The notes beneath the pieces were generated by a model. The model worked only from the letters and a program-made list of their open reading frames with translations, made no database searches and had not been told where the DNA came from. 64,000 bases of DNA from Gloeophyllum trabeum ATCC 11539 (taxonomy: Eukaryota; Basidiomycota; Agaricomycetes; Gloeophyllales; Gloeophyllaceae): the NCBI RefSeq assembly GCF_000344685.1, contig NW_006920418.1, positions 1,171,714 to 1,235,713 of the forward strand. Reading direction: 5' to 3'. A program made the position numbers and the translations under genes. Positions 37,001-49,572 of the stretch are shown here, in pieces (positions within the stretch are counted from its first letter, which is position 1; each line of letters begins with the position of its first letter).

Positions 37001-40000
37001 GTTTGTCTTTGTACCTCCCTGAGCTTCAGTAGTTAACGAACCGTCCCAGACTATGGTGGCATTTCCGCCAATAGATTAGAGGTGCTTGAAGATAGGCTTC
37101 GAGACGATGTGGTCAATGAATTGCACACGTTCGGTGGCAGGTCTGTCAGCCCATACGCCCTCTAGGCCACAACTCATGCGTTACTCTAGACTTCTCCTTC
37201 ACACAGAGACGGCGGATGGTTCAGTAATCCCTGTCTGGGAAGAGGTAAAGGAGGAGCATGTTGCCGTGCTTAAGGAAGTCATGGCCTCTCGCAGGACACC
37301 AGAGATTGGAATAGGTATACACTACACGCGGATACCGATAACAGCAGAACGCCCCCCAGACTTCACGGATCTCAGCGAATTAATCGATGTTGTGATACGG
37401 ACGGACTCTACTAATACGCCCATTGTCCTGAACTGTCAGCTGGGTCGAGGGAGGAGCACAATGACCGCTGTGAGCAATGTCCTATTCTTGACAGGTGGTG
37501 ACTTGACTATAGGAGCGTCCGTAGGTGATTGTGCTCCTGATTCAAAGATGGCTTGAGAATAGTCGATCAATGAAGGGCTCGCTGACACCAAGTCTAAGCC
37601 GATCATTATCTGTAAAATCAATGACAGAACACCACGCGGATACCAGCGCATCTCGACGTCGGCGTCAATCCTATACAGTGATAAATAGTGAGTGGTGGTG
37701 AGTCTTCTCTGTTCTGGAGCTTGAATAAGTTCTGTAGACTTGCTTCGTGTAATCCGGAAGGGTCCGGCAGTCAAAGATGCCGTGGACGATGCCATAGACC
37801 AGTGCTCAGAAGTTACTAACCTGCGGGATTCAATTGAGGAATATCGAGCGCGAGCGGAGCAGGCCACAGATGAAAGGCAAAAGAAGTCCTTCGCTCAGAA
37901 AGGTTTGCATCTTTATCGAGGGACCTCAAAGTGCTAATATCCCATTGCAGGACTGCATAATCTCAGACGTTACTTCGAATTGATAATTTTCCAAGCATAT
38001 CTACGATCCACGGAACCCGATACCATGCAATCGCATGAAACGTTCGAGAGCTTTGTAGCTAGCCGACCAGGTCGGTGTCTCCAGCGAGGCTGTAAACATC
38101 ACCAAGCTGACTATGCTACAGTCCTGAAGACTTTTGAGAAGGAGCTCCTGGTAGATGGCACGGATGCTCTCAAGTTGATACAGCGCGCCGATGTCGTTTC
38201 AGGAGAGGCGTTACCAGATGAAGTCATGCAAGTCGTGACCAATCGTTCTGGTACCATCCTTTCGGCTTCGACCATCCTGAAGAGCGACTTCTTCTCTAAT
38301 CTACAGAAGATGACACTGCCAGAGTAAGGGCTACCGCATCACACTACCTTGAAAGTCAACTGTTTATCTGTCATCTTAGACGCATCGAGGGCGCACCCAA
38401 CTTCAGGAGAGTACCACTGATGCTCAAGTTGAAACAGACCACCACGCCCTCAGAAGCGGATTTCCAGCCTTGGATAGGTCCTGATGCCAAGATGGTTTGT
38501 GGGAGGTACGTAGGCAGAACAGTACTCAGTACTACAAGTATACTCACCGGTACCACCTACCAAAGCGGAATGCCCACCGTGCAAGGGTACGTCTGAAGCT
38601 TCTTCCTCTGTTGAATGAAGCATAACAATGGCCGCAGTCTGAGGAGAGCACTGGCCAGAGTTAACGCGGGCCCAGAAGGGTCGAATACAGTCTATTGGAC
38701 ATCTCTACGAGAAGTAAGATGAAGTGGTATAAGTCGCGATTAGAACTAATCTCGTACAGGAACCCGTACTCTACGTCGCCGGCAGGCCGCATGTTCTGCG
38801 TCTCTTTGACAGGCCCTTGGAAAACGTGGAGTACGTCACTCTTCCCGACGTACATTTATGACTGTAGTGTTTATTTCTAATAATTCAGAGCGACCGGCGT
38901 CACTACTGCCATGGTAGAAGCAATGGAGATCAATTTCAAGCGCGACGTCTTGCGAGAGGCGAGGGCTGGTAACGGCCGAATCCTGCTTCATGATGAAGTG
39001 GAAGAACGGCCTGGAGTCTTCTCTCTTGTTCCGATTTGGGAAACTGTCTCTGAAGCAGACATCTTGACACCTCGCGATGTTTTCGATCTGGTTGCACACG
39101 AGGGGTATAAGGTACGTGTAAAACTGATTGGTAAGACCGGGCGGTCAGTCCTGAGATCACTCGATATGCTAGATTAACTATGATCGTGTCGCGATTGTGA
39201 GTCGAGAATAGCCGCAAGATTGGAATATTCTCACCCTGTCTAGACTGACGAACAAGCCCCATTACCCGATGCACTTTCTCAACTATACGATCGTATACGT
39301 ACAGGGCTTTCCAATGCTGGCGACTTCGTGTTCAATTGTCAGATGGGTCGCGGTCGGACGACGACTGGGATGGTGACGGCGTGCCTCATAGCGACCACTG
39401 CCGATTGGAATCATCAGCAGGAGCAAGTTGTTCAAGATGAGATGGTCGCGGAGGACTATGACGCCCTGGATGGGCCATCAGAAGAAGAAGCGTATCTGCA
39501 AGGTTTGTGGCGCTTGGGTGTGGCTCGGTCAATGTATTACTCACCTCTTGACAGGGGAATATAAGATCATTCTGCAGCTGGTCGGGGTACTTTCTCATGG
39601 CAAGGTCGCGAAGAGATTGACAGACCGTGCAATCGATCTGATGCAAGACGTGCAAAACCTCCGGAAAGCCATTTATGAGTGCGTCCCATCGCCCGAGTTA
39701 ACTTTGGGACACTACTGACAATTGTTACCTCATAACAGCTACAAGCTCAAAGTTCAAGCATCTGATAAGGGCAGTGCAAAGTGGCGGAAACTATTCAATC
39801 TTGGGGTTAATTACCTGTGCGTGAAGAGAGGTTGTTTCTGCTCTAGTACCATTCGACTCATTGTCACCGCTTCACAGGTATCGCTATGGAATGCTTATCG
39901 TATTCGCCAACTACCTCATCGAATCTAGGGAAAGAACAGGCAGCGGGACCACGTTCCCGGCTTGGCTCAGGGAACACAGAGAGATTACCAAACTTCTTGA

Positions 40001-40019
40001 AAAGCGTTCCTTGGATTGA
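34029..40019 (+). CDS. Paladin-like protein with three PTP-like phytase repeats
   Basis: Very large protein, about 1,400 residues by estimate, with three copies of the PTP-like phytase (PF14566) unit. Each unit has a substrate-lobe block followed by a Cys-X5-Arg loop. Repeat 1: THVVWFSTREEPISY and loop CGMGAVR (35320-35340). Repeat 2: DHVVWITLREEPIVYVNG, HYTRIPITAERPPDF, and loop CQLGRGR (37434-37454). Repeat 3: NTVYWTSLREEPVLYVAGRP and loop CQMGRGR (39337-39357). The N-terminus is Ser/Thr-rich without a signal peptide; the C-terminus ends TKLLEKRSLD before TGA at 40017-40019. Animal paladin has fewer copies and has been reported as a phosphoinositide phosphatase. Here repeats 2 and 3 keep Gly-Arg-Gly-Arg after the Cys, while repeat 1 has Gly-Ala-Val-Arg. 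Activity and substrate are not known from sequence. More than 15 introns. Confidence 0.85.
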
Positions 40020-40978
40020 CGCGGAGTAAGGAATAGGTAGCGATCTAGTCAACCACGTCTCTGTAATTCGCGCCGTCTCAACGATCATAATTAGCTACCA
40101 TATCCAGGAGTAAGCGTTTCCAACTTGCTTGTCTCCAGAACTGCGCATGCATCCCGCTTCCTGGTAGAGGAACAGAGGAACATCTTCCGTCTCGTACGCG
40201 GGACCAAAAACGGGCCAAAGATGGCCCAGACCCCACATCTGTCATGTCGGAAACATGAGGAGGTATCAGTATACACAGATGAGCGTTCTATGCCGTGTGT
40301 GGCCTTTCTTCTTCCCTCGGACTCGGAAAGCGATAGTGGGACATAGTCAACTGGAAAGGGCTGCGAGATGCGCGGATATTGGGCTGCTGATTTGATGCCA
40401 CATAATGGAAGAGATTGCCACGATTATTGCCAGTACTAACAATAGCTATGATCTTTCCGAAGAGCTACATCCGGTCAGTTCATTTGTGGAGATATGAACA
40501 ACGAATTTCTTAGGGGAAATCGGACATGACGCTCCTACAGGAGCAATAGCAATAGTACTTGGTATAATGGAAGCGGGGAAATGCGAGGATCTTAAGTCGC
40601 AGGCGGTCCGAGACCACTATGTACCGGCAAGGTGATGATCGTCCGATGGAGGGGTAATTGGAACACTGGCAAACTGCATGACAACTTGAAGGGCAGCGGC
40701 ACTGGTGAGCAGATGCACTGGCGGGACGGCTTGGGCCCGTGGAGGCGTGACGGCGTGCGTGACATGGATCATGTATACGAACGTAACGAAGCTGTGGGCC
40801 TGATTCCCGGGAAACGGTGGTTACATCGGTTTTGGTCAGCAGAGATTTGTTTAGGATCGCACCGCAGCGTCGGGCCTTCCTCCTGGTCCTTGTTAGCCTG
40901 TCGCAGTGCGCCTCGAGTCCCTTATATTACATTCCATTCCGCTCTCCTCTTCCCGGCCAGCCCTCACATTGTCCCAAC
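40020..40978. other. Intergenic region
   Basis: About 960 bases upstream of the velvet gene. A short open frame at 40125-40346 ends in an acidic Ser/Asp stretch but has no recognisable domain. The remainder is presumed promoter. Confidence 0.4.
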
Positions 40979-42104
40979 ATGCGCCCAGCGGCGGCGAGCA
41001 GTTCGTTTTCGCGTAGCCAGCGCTATGCGCCCATAGATTCATCGCCCGACCACCGAGGCACCAGAGAAGCCTATTTACAAAGCCCTAGCTATGCGTCTTC
41101 GTCAATACCGCCTCCACACCGTCGTACTTGGGAGCCAGATCCTCGGGTCTCACGGCCGGAAGCAGTTGCTGCTGCCCGGTTCTCTGGCCTCCAACGCGAA
41201 GGCGAGGACCTCCGTGCGGGCTTGCTTGAACTCCAGCGACCTCTGCTTGGACGCAAGTACGTGTTGTGGTTCCATGACTCAGTAACTGACTGACTTTCAT
41301 TGATCCTTTCGCCATCAGGTATGCCATAAAAGACAGACGACCGCTGGACCCGCCTCCCATAGCGAAACTGCAGCTATATCGCACCGTCGAAGATAGAAGA
41401 GGTTGGGAACAAAAGCAGCTCATCGAAGATTATTCGTCAGTGCAGCCATCCCATCGTTAACCCTTCACAATATTCATGACCGAATTTACGTAGTGAGTTC
41501 TCCGAATTGGGCCTTATTTGTCACGTTGATTTATTTCCCGTTCCGAAGATGACTGACAGCCACTGCGTTCCGCAATCTTCAGATGAAGATTCAGATGTGG
41601 TGGCCAGTCTGGACGGCTATCTTATACGGGAGAGCAGCAAGTGTTCCACAGCGCTTGCAGGCGAAACCTTCGTACAGGCAGCGAAACTAGAGTACAAGGG
41701 CAGCGTCGTACTGCTTTTCATCTTCCCGGTGGGTCCCGAGTGACGATACCCAAATGAGGTACTAATAGGGACTTCCAGGATATTTCTGTACGCACAGAAG
41801 GCATTTTCATCCTGCGCTATCGCTTCTTCGACCTCAGCCTGTTTCCTGGAGAAATACCCGCAGGCGGGCTCCCCATTCTCGCAGAGTGCTACGGAGGCAC
41901 GTTTGAGATATTTTCCACAAAAAACTTTCCCGGCCTGCCGGAATCAACGGAGTTGACCAAGGTTGATCCTCTTTTCACAACATGGTATTGTCACTGATAT
42001 GCGGGACTGCATTCCTTATAGCACGTCGCGAAATATAATATACGAGTGAACGTCCGTGAGACGAGGAGGTCGAGAATACGGAAGCAGGAGGCTCGGCCAC
42101 CGTA
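40979..42104 (+). CDS. Velvet-domain regulator
   Basis: Velvet proteins are fungal transcription regulators with an NF-kappaB-like fold that control sporulation, development and secondary metabolism. After a 60-residue Ser/Pro/Arg-rich leader (MRPAAASSSFSRSQRYAP...), the domain reads QREGEDLRAGLLELQRPLLG, an intron, then KDRRPLDPPPIAKLQLYR, the family hallmark. Next come EFSELGLICHVDLFPVP, an insert of about 60 residues rich in Asp/Ser, KGSVVLLFIFPDISVRTEG, FILRYRFFDLSLFP, and after a further intron (GTTGAT..CTTATAG) TKHVAKYNIRVNVRETRR. The frame ends RKQEARPP then TAA at 42102-42104, soon after the domain. I cannot assign it to VosA, VelB, VelC or VeA with confidence; the DRRPLDPPP phrase and short tail fit a VosA/VelC-like member best. 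Confidence 0.88.
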
Positions 42105-44399
42105 ATTATACTGTTAGTCTCGGTTTTCGCGTCCTTTAGCACGGGACGTCCTGTTTGTATTTCTTGTCGGACAATTTCGTCGGGTAGCCCGTACGTAGGG
42201 TACGAACGGAATACACTACCTATAGAAGACCAAGCACCCTGCCTCGCAAGGAGCCATCGGGCCTTAACCATTCCACTTGCAATTGCCCATCCCGCGCCAG
42301 GAGGGGAAGCGCGGTCCTCATTCAATTATTTCACCGGACGTTACCTTCGGGATGCCCCTCTTCATTGCCATGAGTGCTTTCCAGCTTCCGATATGAGGCT
42401 GTCGAGACATGATACTCTGTCGGATGACCCCTGCACAGCTCTCGGCTGCGGCGATTAATAAATGCAGCATCAGCACCTGTATAGGCGGCAATGTCGTACG
42501 AACAGATAGGGTTGCGAAGGGGTGATACGCTCGGTCCGCGGGGGCATCGTTTGACTTTGGGGTGCTATCAGAGCGTTATTATGAGTTAGTGCTTTACTAT
42601 TCAGGATAGCAGGACACCGGCTTGTACCTTCCTCCGGCATTCCAAGCATGTCTACTTGGGGTAGCGCAGCATGCGTAACATCCACCGCTGGTCCTGCACC
42701 ACCAGAGGCGTCAGCTCACCCATATACAGCAGGCCAGTTCCCCGCGTCGAGCAGCACTCCGCGCGCCATAACGGAGATCCGAATCGCCGCGACGGCTCCG
42801 CGCTGCATACTTCGAGCATTCATTTACCTATATACAGAGATGTGGCCCTTGGGAGGATTCGGGGATCTAACGAAAGAAGCCAGGGACAAGGCAACCTCTC
42901 ATTTCAGCGGCTGACGCAATACAAGGCTCCTGCCTATCGTCGCTGTCTTGGATTTCCATTTGAGCCTCCGGATCCGAAGGGCTAGTAAGGTGCATTCAAT
43001 GTGCAGAATACCGCTTGTGCCTGTCATGAACACTTACGAAAGCACACCCAAGACCGCTCAAAAGACAGTTGTTCGGGCATGTCGTGTTGAATGTCGCCGA
43101 GCCACTGCGCCACGGTCGCCCATCGTTGAATTCTCCAGCACCAGCGATTCCAAAACACTGCGTGCTGCAATCATGAGGAGGCGTATCCAATAGAATCGGG
43201 GTTCACATTGGGCCGCAAGGTTCGCAAGGTTCGTCCAGAGGATCCCGTATACTTTACACTATGCCGTCCTCACGCTGAGATGAGCACTAATGTCGGCAAG
43301 CCACGACCGCCGTGTTCCCAAACCAAATGGGTCACCTTGAATACATCGCAAGGGAGGATGGGTATGTACTATTATCTGAACTGTCTCACCAAAGGGACCC
43401 TGATCGTCTGAACACTGCAGAAGAATTAATGCATGTCGCATTCATACTGGACCGGCGAATGAATATACGCACACATGGGTCTAGGAAAGAGACAGTGGAT
43501 CGCTCATTTGTGTGGGGTGTATCAGAGTGTTGACAAAGCACCGTCCAAACGTACTTATACTATCACAGTATAGTCATCTGAAGCCTTCAAAGGGAATGCT
43601 AGTGCATGCTCGATTTGTGAAGCACGACGAGACACGCCACAGTAGTGCGGCCATCCCCATGCATTAAGCTAAGACAGGCAGCTGGGCCACCTCCGGGCCC
43701 TAGAGGGGCCGCAAGAGTGGTTGACATACGTCCTTTCTGCTAAGATCGTCGAAGGGGCCGACGAAACCTTCGAACTGCTTGTGGCTCGCATATGTCAAGA
43801 CGGGTGACCAGCGAATTGTCGGGTATAGTGCAAGCAGCAGGCCTTTTCGTTGATTTTGGGTGAGTTAATCTTGAGGAAGCTTCGGTCTCCTGGTCCCCAG
43901 AACGCGTGCAGCCAAGTGTATCATGGGACGAAAAGCGCCTTCAGAGGGAGAAGAAACGGTGGATGGTTGCAATGGCCGATGACCCCCTGGCTAGAAAATA
44001 CCGGTGCAGGAGAGTCCAAACTTCGAGAGCCCCGTCGGTCCGTTTTCAAAGATGAAGACTTCCGAGTTCCGACGACTTTTAGACAGATGAGAATATTCCC
44101 ATAATCAACAGCTCTCCGGTTACAGTCCTCATATCACTTGCCTTTATGCACAGTACTCGAGTATGCCAGCCCAAGCGATGATGGTGGGCCACCCGAGCAA
44201 TCCCAAGCCACGTGGGATCACTTAAATTAGAGAGCAGGATAGTAACCGCCGTAGTCGCATCGCCTCGTCCGTACCGCTGGCTTTACAGGCCGTCTCTTTC
44301 ATCTTCCCCACTGTCCGCCTCCCGACAAAAACTCTGTAGACGGCCACGAACAACCGAGGCGCAGTGGTCTGAATTGCGGTGTTTTTCTGGTGGGATAGA
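42105..44399. other. Long stretch with no supportable gene
   Basis: About 2.3 kb between the velvet and wall-sensor genes. Open frames at 42648-42985, 43208-43533 and 43850-44104 are interrupted, show no domain I recognise and have no confirmed splice continuity. It may hold a lineage-specific gene, decayed sequence or long UTRs. Confidence 0.4.
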
Positions 44400-45736
44400 A
44401 TGCTCAAGGGGTCTGTTACGCCGACGCGATGCCTCGTAGTGCTGGTCGCCGCGTCCTGCGTCCTACTCTTCGCCCTCGTCCCACGTTATGACCTTCTTGA
44501 CGATCCGCAGAATGCCAAAGTTCTGGCGCCCCGCCAGAATGGCGGTGGTCTGTTCGGTGGTGGCTTTGGGGAGACGACGACGAGCGCCGGCACCACGGGC
44601 AATACTGCTACCACCTCGCAGACCTCCACTTCTACGGCGACAACCTCGTCCACTTCCACTTCCACGACCTCATCGACCACTCAGACCTCAACCACTACCA
44701 CCCAAGCAACTACGCAATCCACGACCTCTTCTACCACTTCTACCACGAGTCCGACAGACGCGAAGACCTCGACCACCTCCGCGGATAGAAGTAATACCAC
44801 GCCGACCACGACTGCATCCCCGGTCACAACGGCTGTCCTGACTACACAGTCAGATGGAGAGCTCGTCACGGTCGTCATAACAAGCACCCCTTCAGCGTCA
44901 TCTCCTACTAGTTCGTCGGCCGCCGACAACAGCGACGACGATGGCAATTCGTCGAGGAATAAGACGTCGACTATCATTGGTCTCTCCGTCGCAGGCGGCG
45001 TAGCCTTGATTGGCCTAGTTGGTTTCTTAGTCTGGAAGTTTACTCGTAAGCGGTTCGGCGACGACGACTTCGACGACGGTAAGTGTATCTACGCCACTCC
45101 CTCGGATCAAGAAGGTTGACCCTTGCTGTGCCCGCAGTTGACGCTATTAAATGGCCTGATCTCAACAACCACGGCGCGAGCACTGTGCCAGCAGCAACTT
45201 CAGCACGTGGTCTCGAGGCCGGTTCCCCTTCAGACATTTCTCGTGCCCCCAGTCGGATGAACGATGGTTACGCCGCATCCGTGGCCGCCTCGTCCACCAC
45301 CGAGCTGTATCCAGCTGCTGCAGATCCCTACGCAGTCCCTCCCCTTCCGCATCTCAACCCTAATCAGCCTTACCGCGACGACCCCGGTGCATACGCCGCA
45401 GCCTACTACGACCCATATCGCGGGCCTGTACCACAAACATTCAATGACACTGAATCCGTGCACGGCGCAGGTGGGGAAGCAATACCCATGACCCAGCTGG
45501 CTCCCGCAGCGAACAGGGCGAGGAGCCCTGCACCAGCAATGGCGTATGACATGACGGGTCGCGCCTCTCCCCAACCGTCCATGATGGGGCGGGCGTCGCC
45601 GGGACCTCAGTTTGCGTACGGTAGAGCGAGTCCTGGACCGCAAGTAGGTTTGGGACTCGGCGGTCCCGCAGGCGTACCTATGGCAGGAAGGGCATCCCCA
45701 GGCCCGCAGATGGCGTACGAGGCAGGGCCTCGGTAG
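44400..45736 (+). CDS. Mid2/WSC-like single-pass cell-wall stress sensor
   Basis: Type I-like plasma-membrane protein. The N-terminus (MLKGSVTPTRCLVVLVAASCV) is a hydrophobic signal or anchor. The exterior is about 150 residues of Ser/Thr (TTTTQATTQSTTSS and similar), expected to be heavily O-mannosylated and stiff as in Mid2 and WSC proteins. A transmembrane helix IIGLSVAGGVALIGLVGFLV follows, then basic residues (WKFTRKRF) at the inner face. After an intron (GTAAGTG..CCCGCAG) the cytosolic tail runs about 210 residues and contains four GRASPxPx units (45557-45709), each a possible proline-directed phosphosite. The layout resembles cell-wall-integrity sensors, but there is no Cys-rich WSC domain, so assignment rests on architecture alone. 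The tail ends YEAGPR. Confidence 0.72.
45557..45709 (+). repeat. In-frame GRASPGPQ repeat block
   Basis: Four units of Gly-Arg-Ala-Ser-Pro (GRASPQPS, GRASPGPQ x3) in the cytosolic tail of the sensor-like protein. The DNA is diverged between units, so this is not a recent slippage array. Confidence 0.8.
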
Positions 45737-46244
45737 CGCCGGGGGTGGGTGGGAGATGGACCCGTCGGTGATCGAGTATCGGTAGAATTTGGAATAGCTG
45801 TCTTCGCCATTGCTGTGTTAATTAAGCATACCCTAGATTCGTCTTGCTCGAGAACTTCGGATGTCTTCCCGTTGCATCATTCCCACTAGTATGAGTCGTT
45901 TCACCCTGTCCTCCTGAAGCGCCCCCTTCACCGTATCGCATCAATCCTTCCCGTAGGCAGCATTCACGCAACTCGGACAGTCTCTTGTATCTGGACCAGC
46001 AGGTCCCCCATCAGCAATAGCTTCGTTCTTCTGCGCAGCCTACCCATGAGCGTTCGTCAACATATTCCCTCCTAATAAATTGCATGGATCTTTTCTTTCA
46101 ATATACAACATTGTATTGCTTCTCCTGTGCTGGAAACGCTCTACGAGAGTAAAATCGGGCACATTCTATTATGGTGGTATATAAAACATACAAAGCATGT
46201 GCACTCCAGGTCCAAAAGTGTGGCTGCCCATGATGCATGACTCC
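45737..46244. other. Convergent intergenic region
   Basis: About 500 bases shared by the 3' ends of the sensor-like gene and VTC4; AT-rich, with no gene. Confidence 0.6.
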
Positions 46245-49200
46245 CTACGTCATCATATCGTCCAGCCGTATGATCATGTTTGTCGCTAGGGCCGAGAAAA
46301 GTACGATACAAAGTACGGTCGGTCCGTATTTGTCGTAATAGAGACCTTCCGCACTGCGTTGACGGAGTTTCATAGTCCGGTAGACGAATATGACAGCAGA
46401 ATAAGCGATCGCCAGAAGGGCAGCGACAGTGAAGACCCCGGCACTGATGATACCTTTGACATCACCAGGTTCCACGAAGTTGAGGAGCGTCGTCGCGATG
46501 ATGCCGATCAAGACGGCGAAATGTAGCCATTTCTAGCATGCGCCGGCGCTGTTAGAGCCATAACGCGAGCAGAAAGTGAGTTTGCACTTACGAAGAACGT
46601 CCGTTCCGAAGCGAAGTATACCTTAGGTTCTATACGAACCGGGACGGCGATGCGCTTCCCGGAAGGTGCCACCCAGTGTCTGAGCAGCTCTCGCTCGCTA
46701 TCGCGGCGCGCGGGCCGAGACGGGCCCTCGATGGCAGACTCTTGTTCGTCATCGTCCAAGGCGCTGTCGTCCTGTCCGCTATCCAATGCCTTCACTTGCT
46801 GCAGTCTCGACCGGAAGGTCTCATCGAACGCGCTGGAGGGCACGAGAGGGTTGATAGACAGAGTCCTCGGTTTCGCTGCATCTTCCGATTCAGGCTGAGT
46901 AGGCTTCCGTCCCTTCAGGAAGGGCGTCCGCTCGTGCGTGTCAACGTCCGTCTCGCACTGGTCGCTTTGTACAGCACCACCCGCGTCCCTTTCCTTGAGA
47001 TGCTTTTCTCGGAATGCTGCCGCTTCCGCAACTTGAGCATTTGTCAAGCCTGTCCGCTTATCTTCGTCCTTCGCAGGAGCCATATCGAATTCTTCGTCTT
47101 CTCCTTCGGATACGGGCTCCGTGTAGACTCGACGCTGCACATCCGGATCCGGAGTCGCGATGCCAGAGGAAGAATGAGCAGAAGACCCTTTAGAAGAGGA
47201 GAAGTGGGCCGGTCGCTCAATTCCGACTGCGCTCGTCACGGGCTTGGTGATATCCATGTCCACTGTGACAATTTGGTTAGCACATCAGAGCGATCCAACG
47301 CGAGCGCGACTCACTCTGTGGTAGCCAGAACGGTATGAGGTCCACCCGCTCAGGTAGCAATGTCGCGCAGCCGTGAATGAATTTGCTGCAATCCGACATA
47401 GGTCAGAACGACAAGGTGACAGCTGCATGACTTCTACGGCTCACCTAAATTTAGGCACAGCCTCCACCAGGTGAGACTGAACAAGGTCTGTTACCCACTC
47501 TGGTGGCTCTTGGCCGTACTGCGTTTGCAACTTCACCTCTAACACACCGTACCTACACTCCAGAATCAGCGTGAAACTCTCGAATGAGGCCCGGATGGAT
47601 ACAGCATAAAAGCTTACTTGAACAGCTCCTTGTCATCTGCAGGAATTTGGTCAAACGGATAATCGATGCCGATATCCATTCTGCGCCAGTTATCCCCGGA
47701 GCGGACACGACCGTCCCAGTTATCCTCCCGGACCATCGTCAGCTCAGTGTCCAGGGAGATGCGTACGCGAGCGTCACCCGGCAGTTGAAACGCCGTCCGA
47801 TTGTAAAATGTTCTCATTACTGTGATTATGTGAGTCAGATGAAAGTGCTGCAGGATATAGATTAGAATGTACCAGGTCTTAGCTTCTTAGTCAGGATGGA
47901 ATACTGCACTTCGTTCGCAAGCTGGATCATGCCATCGACCTCTTGCTGCGACTTCTTCCCCTTCCTGACGAGTTCTTGGAACTCATCGTCCATAGTGTAC
48001 TCTCCACGCAGGAAGGCGTTGACTTTGTTTTCCTTGATAGGAAATCGGGCTTTCACAGACTTTTCACCAGTCCAGTCCTCTCTGTGGGTCTTGCGCTCGA
48101 CAAAGATCTACAGCAAGGGGGTGTTGTTTAGGGATACAGTGGTATAGCAATCAGTCGTGCGAGTTCACCGTTTTCACGTCCATGTCGCCGTACCAACGCA
48201 GGCGTATTGCCTCGGCGCCTTCCGTCTTCTCCAGCCGACCTAAGTACAGTTCGAGATCCTCGTTGTCGAAATATATGGAGGTGATAGCTGGGGCATATCC
48301 GTATGCTCCTCAGTTTCGCCTCAGTATGCGCGTGTTATGCACTTGCTTACCGGCGTCCTTCGGCTCAAATTCCTTGTCAGGGTTGAATACTGAAACGCAA
48401 CAGCTGTAGAATGTGATGAGATTCCAGACATGATCCACTTGCCTAACACGGGTAGATGTTTTAAGATCGCTAGCTTCAGATGGACTAAATTATCAGGATG
48501 CACCTGGTAGGATGGTCAGAGTAGTAAAACGTAAGCACGAGCATCCGACGTACCCAGTACTTGGTCGTTTGTCTAACAAAGGCGCTCTGGTTGCCGCCTG
48601 CGGAGGGATCGCCCAAGACGGGGTGACCTCGAGTACGGACGAGATCATACAGTTTGGACAGTTTCACTATTAGGGCGTCCCAGTTATATTTGTAGAACGG
48701 TCGCTTCTCCAGATAGTCAGTGACAAAAGTAGGCTTTAACGGCGTGCCGGTTTGTTTCTGATTGGCTTGAAGGTTAGTGAAAGGATAGGCGGGTCTGTGA
48801 TAGAGGTGTCCTCACGTCATGTTTCTGGGACATCATTGGCGTCAGCTCACAGACACCTGGACGGAATGGTGTGGCTTACCTTCAAGATCTTCATAAAACC
48901 GGTGATGTTCAGCTTGGAGTACAGTGCCAAGTCGTGAACATCCGCGACTAGAGTTGCGACCTCCTCCTCTAGCTCGTGGAATTGATCTTCTAAAGCATCG
49001 AGGGACTTCAAGTCTTCCGAGTCTCCGTCGTCCTCGTCATCATCGTCCGACCCGGCATCATGCGAGTGGTCCATCTCTCGCTGCTGTCCTTCCGGGTCGT
49101 GCGACTGAGTAAGCTGGTGCGCCTCCTCGGCCTGCTCCTCTACAACAAGGCGCTTGACGGTCTTCTCAGCATCTCGTATACGGCGAGAGAGTTCATTAGT

Positions 49201-49572
49201 CTATGACGTCATTTGAACAAAGGTCGCAGAGACATTGCGATTCAAACGAACTTTCTGCTTCTGAAAATCGTGGATCTTGTCCAGTTCGTGCTCGAGCATC
49301 AGCTTGAACTCTCGTTCGTCATCCTCGGTCCAGTTCTTGGAAGTGGTTCGATCCTGGGTGTAGCAAAGATGCGAAGACAGATGAGGATCTGGTCTGGCTG
49401 CGTATCAGGAAGTGCGCTTGCCTTGAGTTCACGCTTGAGGCGGTTGTAATCAATGTAGAACGGTCTCCATTCGCCATACAGGTCGTTCTAGGTTGGATAG
49501 GCCTGTGTTCAGCTCGCAAGAGAGAAGCAACTGGAATTCAAGACATACGTTGATTTTCTTGCCAAACTTCAT
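46245..49572 (-). CDS. VTC4: Vacuolar transporter chaperone 4, polyphosphate polymerase
   Basis: Catalytic subunit of the VTC complex, which makes polyphosphate from ATP at the vacuolar membrane and passes it into the lumen. The SPX domain begins [20 protein letters not shown] and [10 protein letters not shown] (the basic patch that senses inositol pyrophosphates) and ends [12 protein letters not shown]. Its acidic linker is very Asp/Glu-rich (48990-49060). The triphosphate-tunnel polymerase core has [20 protein letters not shown] with basic residues lining the tunnel, then [30 protein letters not shown] with the metal-binding Glu, and VPKFSKFIHG. After a 190-residue disordered linker, three membrane segments close the protein: [38 protein letters not shown] and [16 protein letters not shown]. 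All key blocks are present, so it is probably active. About 10 introns. Confidence 0.95.

Noticed and set aside
44486..44977. Val/Glu-rich minus-strand ORFs
   Set aside because: Antisense of the Ser/Thr-rich repeat codons of the wall-sensor gene.
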